Positions 41,094-52,591 of a stretch of DNA of 64,000 bases are shown in pieces. Origin of the DNA: Lasiosphaeris hirsuta. Lineage: Eukaryota > Ascomycota > Sordariomycetes > Sordariales > Lasiosphaeriaceae. Under the pieces are notes generated by a model that saw nothing but the letters and a program-made list of their open reading frames with translations, ran no database searches and was not told where the DNA came from. Position 1 is the stretch's first letter, and every line of letters begins with the position of its first letter. The stretch is from assembly GCA_030549175.1 (NCBI GenBank), contig JAUKUA010000007.1, positions 4,402,001-4,466,000 on the forward strand. Direction: 5' to 3'. The position numbers and the translations under genes are program-made.

Positions 41094-43580
41094 TTAGACA
41101 GGTAGCTGGTTCTCCTGATCGCTGCTCGGCCCTCGCAGTGCAAGCCGAACGATCCCTCGGTCTAGCCCCCGGGACAGCCGTTCCCAGGATTCCTGCATCC
41201 GCGCCTGCAAACCCCGCTGTTCCGGGTGTGGCGGGTCAAGCAGGTCTGCTTCGCCGGTGGCTGGTGGCGGCTTTCCTCTGTCCGATGCGCTAGGTCTCAT
41301 GAGAGCATAGCTGATAGAGTAGGCAAAAGCCAACATGACAAGAGTCAAGAAAAACGTCAGGGGATTTGGCCGGAATGGCAGTACGCTTTCAGGCATGTTG
41401 AAGATTCCCGCGACTAGGCTGAGCGGTGAAAAGAACTGAGTGGCGTACGGTCAGCAAACTGGGCTCAGTGCGGTGCATCAGGCAACTCACAAACACAGTC
41501 AAAGCGACAACATGGACTTTTTGGTTGATGCTATTGTCCGCCTTGGCCACTTCATAGCCCTTCTCGGCAACCGCGCGGTTCTCTGAGTCGAAGAATCTTT
41601 GAGCCTACACAGGGCGCGCGCGGTCACGTTAGCAAAATTCCCTCACACCGCGTTGCGCCGAGGTTGTTTTTTCACTTCGCTTACAGCTGGCCGTTTGACA
41701 TCAAGGATGTTTGTCTTGAGTGCCTGGAGATCGCTGCGGTATGTCGACATGGTGTAAAAGTGTTTGCCGATTTCCTCCAAGCCCCGACCTTCGGACTTGG
41801 AGTCCAAATCGGAAAAGTAGCCAATGTCGGTCTGGCAGAATCCTTTCCACATTCGTATCGCCTTATCCAAGCAAGTGATGAAGTTTTCGATATTCGATAG
41901 AGTTTCCTCAATCCACTCTTCAAATTCGTTCATGAGCTGTTTCACCCGGTCTTGGCCGAGGCCTGACCGCCTGCTTGGAGGACTGAACAAGAGAGGTACC
42001 ATGGTTAGCGGAGAAAAGAGTTTGTGTTTCTGCAGCGCCACTTGCCGTTTTTGTTTGATGTTGTCACTGAATGCTCCAACAATCTTGCCCCACTGGAGCA
42101 GAACCCATCCGATTCTGGCCTCGCACACGGCGAGGAAGTAGCGCCTAGGATCCCGGACTTTCGACAAGATTAGGGGAAGTGTGCCCCGGCCAACGAGAGG
42201 ATCCCACATTTGCTTGGCTTGTTTGGAGAGACGGAACTTTGGCCGCCTCAGACTTCGAACCGACTCGGATTCCTTCGATTTGGTGTCACAATAGTACGTG
42301 TCAACCGTGCAGATTGCCGTCCAAACATAATGATCAATGCCAGTCATCAAAACGGATGTTTGGGCTTCGTACAACCACTGCTTTTCCTTGGTGTCGCGAG
42401 ACGTCGACAAGCAGTCAAGGGCACACGAGGCTCGTAATGGCTCGCCATTCGGCCACTTGCGAGTGTCTCGGTGTGGTGGGTCCAAGGTCGGGTCGCCCAG
42501 GACGTAAAATGGTATGTGCAAGTGCATGGCGAAGGTCCTGAAGCCTTTAACCTGCGTGTCCCACCGTCAGGCCAACCATTTTCTATCGCTGCAGTACATC
42601 GCACTTACTGGGAGGGTCACGCCCATGGACGCAGTGGGCTTCAAATGCCGGTACATGAACGCTGTGACGGCTTGCCTTTCTCTCACCGGAGTCCTACGCG
42701 CGAGAACAGCTATGCCTTTAGCGCCCAGTGTCGTGAAGAAGCTATAAACGGAAAGGTTAGAGGCTGGGGGTCTTGCTTGGAATCAGAGGATGGGTACGTA
42801 CATCTTTCTTTGGTCGGCGTTTATGACATTGTCGTCAGATTGGTCGGTGCCTTGGGCGGTGTTTGTGGCAACGGAAAATCTCTGGAGGTGCAGATCACCA
42901 ATCGTCAGCCTAATGAGCACTACATATACAGCAATGCAGAAAGGGTGTAAAAAAGGGTCACAACATACCGGAATACCGAGTACTTCATTAAGTTGGCACT
43001 GTGTTAGTCCACCCTGCTGCGGTCTGTGCTGTTCGGCCTCGGGGCTGTCAGGTGTCGGGCCGTCACTCGCGCAGCTGTCATCAACGAAACCGATAAGCGG
43101 TTCTTCGTCTCCTCCCTGGCCTTCAAGAGCCCCCCCTGAAATTGGGCTCTCGGCAAAGGAAGAAACGACATCGACTTGGTCCAGGCTGATCCGCTTTTCT
43201 TCTTCCCCGCTGACCCCTTTCATAAAGGGCCTCACAGCGAGGCTCAAATCCTCATTGGGGTTCAAGATGTCGTTGTCTTTGTTAGATCTGAGCTCGTTGC
43301 GCTTTTCGCCACGGTCTTCGCGGTTGTCCGTGTTGTCATTATCGTTATCGTTATCGTCGCCCTCACCGTTGTCTTCGGCGTCGTCGCCCTCGTCGTCCGA
43401 GCCGCCGGAGCTTGAGCTGTCATCGTCACCACCCAAGGCGACCCCCATATCCCGCAAATATTCGAGGTATGGCTGGTTCTCCGACGCCCGATCAAAGATC
43501 CGACGTTTAGTGAAGATCGACGGCCAAGTGTAGGACTTGGCTACTGCATCGATTCGGGGTAGCTCAGGCTGTTGAGACAT
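41094..43580 (-). CDS. CorA-like fungal membrane protein
   Basis: Six exons (minus): 43580-42977, 42919-42802, 42741-42609, 42551-41685, 41604-41491 and 41435-41094, in phase for 725 residues. The exon 1/2 junction is the least certain, as alternative acceptors exist. The N-terminus has KSYTWPSIFTKRRIFD and then a long Asp/Glu/Ser/Asn acidic stretch (about 50-110). The middle carries ARRTPVRERQAVTAFMYRHL, MHLHIPFYVLGDPTL and YEAQTSVLMTGIDHYVWTAICTVDTYY, and a long helical region (about 440-600). Two C-terminal helices follow: FFSPLSLVAGIFNM (613-626, at the position of the GMN motif of CorA Mg2+ channels) and LTFFLTLVMLAFAYSISYAL. GIFNM replaces GMN, so ion transport is not assured. The split pseudogene at 31980-35739 is a close relative. 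Confidence 0.8.
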
Positions 43581-46500
43581 GGTGGTTGAGATGCGCCCCC
43601 CCCCCCCTTTGCCCCCCTCCCCCGCCAGTCTGAGTGATGATTGGAGAGATCTTGTTCAGGGTGAAACTGCACCCAAGGCCGGGCCAGATACCCTGCCACC
43701 TAAAAAAGAATCCAAGACGAAAATGGTGATGTGATGGATGATCCTAGAGGTAAATGGAGGTGGCGAGAAAGAGACGAGCGAGAAACTTCGGATTGTGGGA
43801 CAATGATAATCAGAAAAAAGTGCAGAAATAGTTGAGTGCAACATCTGGCCGCATGACCCCAAAGATGCTGAATATGTATATCAGACTAATGAGAAGTGAT
43901 GCTGGCAGCTGAGGTGTGCGGTCTTGCAGTCCGACTCGTTGCCAGCACTCCAGGCCGGGGCGGTGTTGCGGGACCGGGCTGCATTGTGCGTTTTTTGGGT
44001 TTACCATGTTCTGGGGCCGTGGGTAAGGTAGCCTTGGGTGCAGCAGAACGACTTTCTGCGTATCGGACCAGGGGAAGGAGCTTCGCTGGCAGCGGCGGCT
44101 AGGTCGGTGAACAATTTGGCGAGCATGGGAGCGCTGGCGGCGGAATGCCCTTTTCGAACGAACCGACCTGACATGGGAGCCTGAGTTTGCAGCTGAAGTG
44201 CAGTGCAGCTGAACTGAGTTGTGGTGTCCCCCCAGCCCTACCAGAAAGAAAAAGGCGAAAAGCGACTCACCTCGTAGGTTTTGGTGGCTAGGCCTAATGG
44301 TGGCAGCTGTGCTCTCCGCAGTTTCAGCTCGCTGCGCTGCCAAGGCCCAAACTTTTTGCTACAAGACAAGCCCAAGCCCAAGGCCGGAAAAGTTGTGACG
44401 TTGTGCCATCTCGGCGAATCGAATTGCGGTTGCCTCAAAGCCAGCCAGCCAGCCAACCAGCCAGCCTTCGTAGGTAACTACTTGGGGAGGAAAGGGACTA
44501 TGACTGTTCGACGCGGGTGCGTGATGCCCAAGGTCCTGTAATGACGCCCGATCTCGGCCGTTAGGTCATGGGCCGCAGGAGGATTGTGTGGTGTGACGAG
44601 ACGAGGCCCAAAAGACAGGGCGAAGCATCCATGAGTATCCATGCACCTTTTGGTGCTAAGGCTGCACGACATGCGTCGCACCTTCCCTGCTGTGGCTGCT
44701 GTAGAAGACGTGTCCTATCGGTATTGCAGCGCACGGGATCGGAGAGAGAATGTCCCAGCCTCCAGGTCGTCTGAAGGTTGGTCGACGGCCTGCCCCCACA
44801 TCTAATTTCTTGATGGAGATGTTGTATCATAGTAACGGGGCCGTCCAGGCCCGACCTCGTGAAGCCCGAGTGCGATTTGTGCCTAGCGAGAGAAGAGAGG
44901 AAGAGAATCTTAAAGGAGAATGCCCGTGAGAAGGCTGCGCACGTCTGTGCGAGTTCTCCGAAATCTAACAATTAATTGCCAATCTCGGTGTGAAGCCTTT
45001 TCGCTGCCTGACCGCCGCCCTATTACCTGCACTTGTCGCAAGTCTGCTTCAAGGTCGAGAGCCAACCATTGGAAGTGCCCCGATCTCTCAAGCCCGGGCA
45101 CTCGATAAATTGAGAACATGCAAGCCTTCCCGTTACCGAGCAGCCAATCTGAGCCAATGGGCTAAGCAGGGCTGTGTCATGATTGTCGCCATGCATCGCT
45201 AACATCGGAGCAAACAGACGTCGGCCCGGCGGGAACTTTGGTGTCCGTGGATTTTGAGACCGGCCCGGTCAGCAGGTACGTCAAATTGGGAAGCACGGTG
45301 TGTGTGCATGCCCAGGCATCGGCGATACGGGCAAGCCGTCTCGCTTTTTCTCTATCGTGGGGGTGGTGGCTTGTAGGGGGTTCAGGATTGGTGAAAGCTC
45401 ACTTCCCCTTGCGAACTGGGTGATCTGTCAAGTTTGACCGAGGGACCTCACCTAGTGGAGGAAGGTCACGTGAATAATCTGCCTCGGAGAGATCTCCAGC
45501 GATTGATTGCTCAGCGAGCAACGTCCGTCAGGACTCTACGAACAACAATAATGCTCAAAAACGGCGGCGACGGAAGGACAACTGCGCGGGCCCCTGGACA
45601 CACGTGACTGTCGTGGAAAGTTTTGATCGGTTACTGGGTTCCGCCTCTCATGTGGCTGTCTCCCATCGCAGGGCGTCTTTACACACACACACGCACACTT
45701 GTGCAGTTTTGCTTCGCCTCGTTCTGAGGCCGCTGGCAGTGGCAAGTCGCGACGAGGGAGAAGACGGAAAGGACAAGTTTTGCTTGTCGCGTCCTCAGGT
45801 CAACAAGGCACCGCGCCATTGGCCAATCGGGCCCACCCGAGGTCCAGGGGGAATCCAGCTGAGGGAGCCGAGCCAAACGCCCAAACACCCGTGCACCTGC
45901 CTCATGCATTTGTTGGCATTTCGCTAATTGCAAAGCAGCAATCGCCCAAAGATGGTATGTCGGGCGACTATCGTGCTTGCCTCCCAACCTCCCAGCCCAA
46001 CAAGGCAACAACCCAGACCCTGACAACCTCGGCCAGGGAAAGAAGGAAAGCAGCAGCAGCAGCAGCAGCAGCAAGAAGCGCCGTACTACAACTGTGTGGG
46101 CGTACATTTGCGTTTGTGCCCCCCCCCCTCTTCCCCCCTCCCCTTGCCATCCAAGTGCTCATTGGCACACACACGCTAACGGTCAAAACTTAAAGTGCGG
46201 GTGCGGATTAAAAGGCCCTAATATGAAGCTTACCATGCTTGAGTGCCCCCGTTGCTTCCATCAGAGGTGCCATACTTGTGAGGTGCTGCAAATGAAGCAG
46301 ACCAAGTGACTAGGACAGCTCCTGCCGCCTTCTGATGCTGACTCAAGCCCAAGCCTGCGGCAACGGCCCCAGCGGGTTCTGGAAAGCCGAAAACAACATG
46401 ATGACATGGCAACATTGCCTGTGTCACTACAAGAAAGAGGAGGAACAAAACTCAGGCTTCAATTCATTCAATGTTTCAAAGAGCCTCACGTCATGTGTAA

Positions 46501-47723
46501 CCACCACTCCCACCACTCCCACCCGGTCCAAGCCCAACTTGCGGCCCCCATTGCGACACTTAACTTTTCCCTTGTCACGATTCAACGATGAACCGCAACT
46601 CCATCCAATGGCTATAATACCACACCGCCCTAATAATCCAATGCGCCACCCGAGCCTAGTCGCAGAAGCAGTCGACACCCCCCTGTGTACCCCCTGTACC
46701 ATCACATTACTGGAAAAGAGCTCGACGGGTTACAGAAACGTCGACCTAGAATCTTTAGAAGACTCGGTGGAAAAACGGAACGCTGAGCCATGGCAAAGAT
46801 AAAACGGAAAATGGAAAAATGGAAAATGGGTAACGGAAAAGGATATCGCCAAAATAGTCTGGATGCTAGGTTGATCTGTTTTACTTGGTTGGATTTTTAT
46901 GTTTTTGTTCCGGGCAATTTCTGTCCAGGTGGTTTTCAAGCTGGTTAGATTTGGAGGTCATATTTTACTAGTGCTCTCCCCCACCTGTTTTTCTTTTGTG
47001 TTTCCTTTCACGGCCCGGGCTGCCAACGTCGACAGTCACCTAAATGTTTTGATAGATAACTTTTCAGGGCGCGGTTCGATACGATAGCTGGAACAGACAT
47101 CTCATCTCTTGATTTCGCATCGCAACTCACGTCTCGATAGATCCGGTCGATACTCGCAGCCGACTCGGAGTCCGCGACGATGATCTGGCAACATGGGAAC
47201 AACACTTGACTCGGAAGATGTGACTATAACGGGGAGACATTGGGCTGTGTGCAACCTCGCAACCAAAAGCATGGCCCAAACCGCCAGGCGAATCTCGCTC
47301 CCCAACTGCTAATTAGCGATACTAGACTCGGCACCAGTCACACATTCGGGTAGCCGCAATCGCGACTCGCTCGTGCTCGGTGGAGGGTCCCCGCAATAGA
47401 GACGCGGGGCAGCCCTCTCCGTGCACTGCACTTCCGGGGTCGCGGCGCTGGAGCCCAAGATGCAAAGCGGACGCAATGGACGGCAAAATAAACGCGCCAG
47501 CCGTGGCGCCGGGTCCAGGCGAGGCGCGGGAGCCGGGAAAAGGTGGGATGAGCTGGGAGGGGCAATTTGGCCACGGCCCAAGGCGCTCCGCGTCGTCAAA
47601 GGGGCAACTGGTCCCAAAAGCCGAAGAAAACTATATTATCGCGTCGGTGACGGACCGCCAGAGGGGAAAAAAAAAATGAGAAGAAATGGCCAGGACAGCA
47701 ACCTGTCTCTGAACCAGTCGACG
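43581..47723. other. 4.1 kb without a recognisable gene
   Basis: Contains a C run near 43597-43607, a CAG repeat at about 46050-46074, a C run near 46120 and AC/CA-rich words near 45682. Short open frames have no domain, signal peptide or convincing splice sites. A TATA-like ACTATATTAT occurs near 47629, about 95 bp before the mannanase ATG. Confidence 0.5.
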
Positions 47724-49077
47724 ATGCGCGTTGCTGCTTCCCACCTCGCCGCGGGCCTCGGCCTGTTCGTCGCCGGATCGGCCGCGGCCCCACCCGGCCG
47801 GCCGAATGTAAAGGCCCCCGCCGGTTTCGTCACGGTCGACGGCGACAAGTTCAAGCTTGACGGCAAGGACTTTTACTTTGCGGGGAGCAATGCGTATTAC
47901 TTTCCGTTCAGCGGCGTGCGTACTACCGGATTCACCAGGACGGAATGAGGAAACGCTGACACACCCAGACCCAAGCCGACGTCGAAAAGGGCCTCACAGC
48001 CGCCCGGGACGCCGGCCTGACCGTGTTCCGCACCTGGGGCTTCAACGACAAGAACCGGACTACCCTCCCCAACGGGCTGCCCAGCTACGGCAACGAGGGC
48101 GCGGGGCCGTCCGAGGTGGTTTTCCAGTACTGGAGCAACGGGACGGCCGAGATCAACGTCGCGCCCTTTGACAAGGTCGTGCAGGCCGCGCTCAAGGTCG
48201 GCACCAAGCTGGTCGTCGCCCTGACCAACAACTGGGCCGACTACGGCGGCATGGACGTCTACACGGTCAACCTGGGCGGCCAGTACCACGACGACGTGCG
48301 GGCTCTCCCCCGACCTTGAATTACAAGAATATCAATACTGATGGTAGACAGTTCTACACGGTCCCCGCCATCAAGGACGCCTTCAAGCGCTACGTCAAGG
48401 CCATGGTGACGCGCTACGCCGACTCGCCGGCCATCATGGCGTGGGAGCTGGCCAACGAGCCGCGGTGCGGGGCCGACGGGGTGCGCAACCTGCCGCGGAG
48501 CCCGGCGGGCTGCACGCCGGCGGTGCTGTCGGCGTGGGTGGACGAGATGAGCCGGTACGTCAAGAGCCTGGACCCGCACCACCTGGTGACGTGGGGCGGC
48601 GAGGGCGGCTTCAACCGGGCATCGGACGACTGGGCGTACAACGGGGCGGACGGGGGCGACTTTGACCACGAGCTGTCGCTGGCCGCCGTCGATTTCGGCG
48701 TGTTCCACTCGTACCCCGACTGGTGGAGCAAGACGGTCGAGTGGACCGGCACGTGGATCCGCGACCACGCGGCCGCCGGGAGGAGGGCCGCCAAGCCCGT
48801 CGTGCACGAGGAGTACGGCTGGCTCACGCCCGACAAGAGCGTCGAGTACACGGGCAAGCCGCACGACGCGAACGCGACCCGGACCGCCGTGGTGGGCCGA
48901 TGGCAGGACATCATGCTCGACGAGAAGATGGCCGGCGACATGTACTGGCAGTACGGATACTCGGCCTACTCGTACGGCCGCAACCACGACGACGGCTTCA
49001 CCATCTTCCTCGACGATGCCGAGGCCCAGACGCTCATCTACAAGCACGCGAGCGCCGTGGCCAAGCTGAACCGCTAG
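47724..49077 (+). CDS. Secreted GH5 endo-beta-1,4-mannanase-type enzyme
   Basis: Exons 47724-47915, 47969-48295 and 48352-49077, with introns of 53 nt (GTGCGT..CCCAG) and 56 nt (GTGCGG..GACAG), both phase 0; 414 residues. A signal peptide ([22 protein letters not shown]) precedes a GH5 subfamily 7-type TIM barrel: [32 protein letters not shown] with predicted acid/base Glu209, VFHSYPDWW, and KPVVHEEYG with predicted nucleophile Glu327. GH5_7 enzymes cut beta-1,4 mannosidic bonds in mannan, glucomannan and galactomannan outside the cell. No carbohydrate-binding module or linker is present. Length is normal for a catalytic-domain-only enzyme. Confidence 0.9.
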
Positions 49078-50046
49078 CGGTGTGTCGATACCAGGGGGGA
49101 GGGAGGCGGGGAGAGGGGCGGAGGGTGGGGTGGGGCCTGAAGGAAGTCTGGCTGTATCTGTGTACCGTTGTATTCGTACCCAGTTGTTATTTCGCAAACT
49201 CTTTAGTGTTTTTTTATTTATTTTACAAACCTGGCCCCTTTCACAGTGCCGGTGGAGAACGCGCCTCACGCAGATCGGCAGTATATCCATGCAAGGGAGA
49301 AACGATCTGTCTCTGAATATCTTGGCATGCCCGCATCGCCAACTTGACATGCCTCACACTGTTCCTGTATTTTTTTTTTTGCAAAAACATGCAAACCCAT
49401 AAACATGTTTTTATTCCTGACCAGAGGTTCTCTCCATGTCGCCTCTGCTTTGCCCTCCCCCAGGGCCACGGCCGCCGCCAAACCGGCAGTTCCGCCATGC
49501 CCAACCCAACCCAAGACCCGACGGAATGACGGGACCGTAAAGCGGAGTTTTTCTGGGCGGGCTCAGAGATTGGCAGCCAAGGCGGACCAAGGCGGGAAAG
49601 TGCACGGCACCCAGCCAAACAATTCGACTCCCTCCTCGCGTCCATGCGTGATCCAAAACCAGCGCATAGCCCAGGGGCCGTTATGACGGCAGCCAAGTCG
49701 GCCATCCGCCCACTGTAGCTCAAGCTGACGAGGGCCGCCTTGGCCGCCTTGGCCGCCTTGGCCGCGTTGCGCGTGCGACTCTGCCGGGGGGGGGGATGCC
49801 GCGTAGTGATAGGCCTCTTGGTTCTGGGCGCCCCTTTGGCCTCGGCTGTGTTTGCGAGCACTGCAGCTCTTGGCCGCCGTGGCACTCAATAGTACGGTTC
49901 TCTCTCCACATCGCAGTGCCGTGTCTGCGGGAGAGGAAAGGAAAGGAAAGGGAAAGGAAAAAAAAAAAAAACGCTATAAAGGGGGGCCTAGGCGTCAGCG
50001 TTCCTGTCTCTCGACTAGATGTGGCTACATCTCGCCCTCGACCATC
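49078..50046. other. Intergenic
   Basis: 3' flank of the mannanase gene and promoter of the six-Cys gene. Includes a TTGGCCGCC tandem run near 49739-49765, a G run near 49787 and an A-rich tract near 49960. No supported gene. Confidence 0.5.
49975..49980 (+). promoter_or_regulatory. TATA box candidate
   Basis: CGCTATAAAGG, 67-72 bp upstream of the ATG at 50047, preceded by an A-rich tract (about 49958-49971). Typical spacing for a strongly expressed secreted-protein gene. Confidence 0.55.
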
Positions 50047-50247
50047 ATGATCACCCCTAAGCTGTCACTGCTGCTCCTCACCGCCCTCGCCGCCCTCGTC
50101 GGCCCCGCGTCGGCCCAGTACACGGGCCCCTGCACGGCGGCCGCGTGCGGCGCCTCGGGCCAGCCGTGTCCACGCGGGTATCTCTGCGTGCCCTACCCGA
50201 ACTTCAATCCCGCCGAGCGAAAGGGGTGTACCTGCAGCTACGGATAA
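50047..50247 (+). CDS. Six-Cys small secreted protein
   Basis: 66 residues, single exon from the ATG at 50047. A clear signal peptide (MITPKLSLLLLTALAALVGPASA, cleavage likely after ASA) leaves a mature peptide of about 43 residues with exactly six Cys (PC, AC, PC, LC, GC, TC), rich in Pro, Gly and Tyr. Small secreted six-Cys proteins in fungi include effector-like and antimicrobial-like peptides. No specific family is recognised and no activity is claimed. The TATA box 70 bp upstream supports a real gene. Confidence 0.65.
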   Translation: MITPKLSLLLLTALAALVGPASAQYTGPCTAAACGASGQPCPRGYLCVPYPNFNPAERKGCTCSYG

Positions 50248-50714
50248 GCCGTGAGTCTTGGGCCAATTCCGAGGACCCCATGCACAACTCACATCGATTT
50301 GCAGATGCCAAGACAGTCTGGGGAAGTCAAGTATCAACCCTTGTTCGGAGCTTGTCGGGCTTGACTGCGTGCGGCGTTGAAGATGGTCAACCCAGTTGGG
50401 ATTCATAATGTCGGCGTGTTGATGCAGGGGTTTGGCTTGGACTTGGATTCGGCGATGGAAGAGAGAGAGAAAAGCCCCGGCCCCACGACACAAAGTATGA
50501 TTCGACCTGACATGTCAAAAGGGACTATTGTGAAGGGGGAGGCAGCGTCGCCGCATGTAACTAATGGCATCGGGATTATCTTGACCACCAGCGAGACAAT
50601 CAATATAAGAAATGTGTAAAGAATGAGCAACAGGCGTTGCACCCGACTGATCGCGATTCGCGACTCGTATCGGGACGCCGATGCAAGTACCCTCCCGGGT
50701 CCGTTTGGGAGTCG
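50248..50714. other. No recognisable gene
   Basis: Convergent 3' flanks. A GTGAGT close after the six-Cys stop codon could be a 3' UTR intron donor. Confidence 0.45.
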
Positions 50715-51614
50715 CTACCTCTCCACCTCAGCGACCTCTCCACTGCCGACCAACCCAGGAAACACCTCGTGGTCCCTCACATCCAGCACAATCATATGTC
50801 CCGGCGCATGGCCCATGACGGTGCCCTCCAGCCCGGCGCGCATGACGGCCTCCTGCGGGGTGACGCCGCAGCCCCAAAACACGGGCACGAAGCCCTCGCT
50901 GTCGTCGCGGCAAAACGCTCGGCGCCCATCGCCCGTCAGACAGACGTCGCCCCACTCGGGCCGCGCCAAATCACCAATCCCCAGCTGGGCGAGCGCCTCC
51001 CACCCCCACGCCAGCGGCTCGCCGTGCGTGGCCCCAAACGGCCGCGTGACCTCCCTAACCCTCCCGACGTGCTCGGGCCGGTACGGCCGCATGCTGACGA
51101 CGACGGTGGCGCCGGTGAAGACGCCGGCGGGCGCGAGCGGGACGGCGGTGCGGTACATGGCGACGTTGCGCTGCTGGACGACGTGGCGGGGGGCCAGCCC
51201 GGCGGCGGCCAGCGCCGCTTCGAAGCTGTACGAGCACCCAATCAGGAAGCCGACATGGTCGTCGGCCCACTCGGCAGCGACGTCGGCCTTTTCGGCCACG
51301 AGCTCGCCGTCGCGGTAGACGCGGTACCGGGGGGCGTCGCGGCGCAGGTCGATGTCAGCGGCGAGGGTGGCCCCGGTGACCCCGGTGGCCGCGAGGTGGG
51401 ATCGCAGCGCCGTGGCGCTGCCCGGATGCTGCGACTCGGCGAGGAGCGGGCACGGGACCGGGTTGCGCGCGCAGAGCAGGCGGAAGTCGGCGGCGTGGCG
51501 GGCCGGGAGGACCACGAGGTTGGCTTGGAGGTAGGATGGCGCGAGGCCCGAGGTGGGGTGCGCTAGGGCGCCGGTGCGGGCAGCGAGGCGGGCGGCGAGG
51601 CCGGTTTGGAGCAT
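50715..51614 (-). CDS. DUF1445 / D-glutamate cyclase-family protein
   Basis: 299 residues from an ATG at 51614. An open extension to 51776 is Pro/Ser/His-rich and was judged leader. Blocks of the family are present: TSGLAPSYLQANLVVLP, ADFRLLCARNPVPCPLL, DDHVGFLIGCSYSFEAAL, RNVAMYRTAVPL, VVSMRP, and PVFWGCGVTPQEAV near the C-terminus with GHMIVLD. Members are known as putative hydro-lyases, and the mammalian homologue acts as D-glutamate cyclase. The fungal substrate is not established. It is divergent from a Zn2Cys6 regulator 977 bp away, a common enzyme-regulator arrangement, so regulation by that neighbour is plausible but inferred. Confidence 0.85.
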   Translation of the reverse strand: MLQTGLAARLAARTGALAHPTSGLAPSYLQANLVVLPARHAADFRLLCARNPVPCPLLAESQHPGSATALRSHLAATGVTGATLAADIDLRRDAPRYRVYRDGELVAEKADVAAEWADDHVGFLIGCSYSFEAALAAAGLAPRHVVQQRNVAMYRTAVPLAPAGVFTGATVVVSMRPYRPEHVGRVREVTRPFGATHGEPLAWGWEALAQLGIGDLARPEWGDVCLTGDGRRAFCRDDSEGFVPVFWGCGVTPQEAVMRAGLEGTVMGHAPGHMIVLDVRDHEVFPGLVGSGEVAEVER

Positions 51615-52591
51615 TGTTTGTGGGGTTTTGTGGGGGGAAATTGGGTTCCTGGGGGAGGGCTTGGTGGGGTAGTGGGGAGGATATGGTGAGGGGGTGGGGA
51701 GGATATGGTGAGAGGGTAGGGCAGATATAGGGCTGGGGACGGTGAGGCTGTGGTGGTGATGTTCGAAGGGGATCAAGTGATCAAGTGCGAAATGACAAGG
51801 TCGGAAATGAGTGCATTCCCGTCGGGGGGCATTGCTCAGCTCTCTCGCTCACCGCTTGGCAGCGGGGCGCTTAGCCGGGTTGCTACCAGCGACCCCCATT
51901 TGCCCATGTACTTGCATCTGAGAGACATGGTGGGTTAGCACCAAAGTATCGCACCTGCTTTCTCAAGTTGGGCAAGAGGTTGGTGGGAGGGAGTCTGCTC
52001 GATTGGCGTGGGGGGGATGAGCGATGCGTTCGATGCGTCGATGCGTCGATGCATCGTCGGGGTTGTCGGCCGACGTCAATACATGTCATGTCAATCCATG
52101 CCATGTCAATTCATGCGTCGCTGCCTGCAGGTCGACCCGGGCCATCCCGATTTGAGGACTGCCGGCTACGTCACAGAGATACGTGAGATACGTGAGGTAC
52201 GTGAGGCTCTTGGGTGATCGGGCGAGCACCACCATGTGCATCCCATGTTCCTGCAGCTGTTGCCTGAGAGAGAGAAGAGAAAGAAGCGCGAGGGAAAGCC
52301 GGCAAACGAGAAATGCGCCCCGCCTGCCCCACCCTCGCTCGCTAGCTCACAGCGGGCATCAACAGCGACGGCACGCTATTCCCCCGCCGGAGGCTGGATG
52401 GACTCCCCCGCTTTTGACCACAACCCAAACACAGCAGCGATGGGATCGTGGGGTGAGGCTGAGGGGACCAGCCAGTCGTGCCGTGTTCATCATATCAGTA
52501 GCGCGGTGGAACCCACGGAAATCCATCCCTTGAAGCACATAATGCATCTTGCCACTTCTCAGTCAGTCCCAGGGAAAAGCACGACATCGCC
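51615..52591. promoter_or_regulatory. Divergent promoter with short repeats
   Basis: Between the DUF1445 gene and the Zn2Cys6 regulator. It holds GATGCGTCG-type repeats (52022-52055), CATGTCAAT-type repeats (about 52081-52115), three AGATACGTG/AGGTACGTG repeats (52177-52206), and a CGGCCG inverted CGG pair (52067-52072) of the kind bound by Zn2Cys6 dimers. G/T-rich repeats near 51670-51720 lie in the leader of the minus-strand gene. Confidence 0.4.

Noticed and set aside
42000..42050. Possible extra intron in exon 4 of the CorA-like gene (GCTAACC then TTGTTCAG)
   Set aside because: Branch and acceptor look good, but the only nearby GT donor gives the wrong phase and leads to an early stop. 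The uninterrupted frame was kept.
42236..42256. GGTTCGAA-like B box suggesting a tRNA gene (minus strand)
   Set aside because: Lies inside a conserved exon of the CorA-like gene, with no matching A box or cloverleaf.
46050..46075. CAG repeat as a coding poly-Gln or CRISPR-like array
   Set aside because: Simple trinucleotide repeat without spacers and outside any supported gene.
48259..49350. 363-residue minus-strand frame opposite the mannanase
   Set aside because: No domain, Arg/Pro/Val-rich, and directly antisense to catalytic motifs of GH5.
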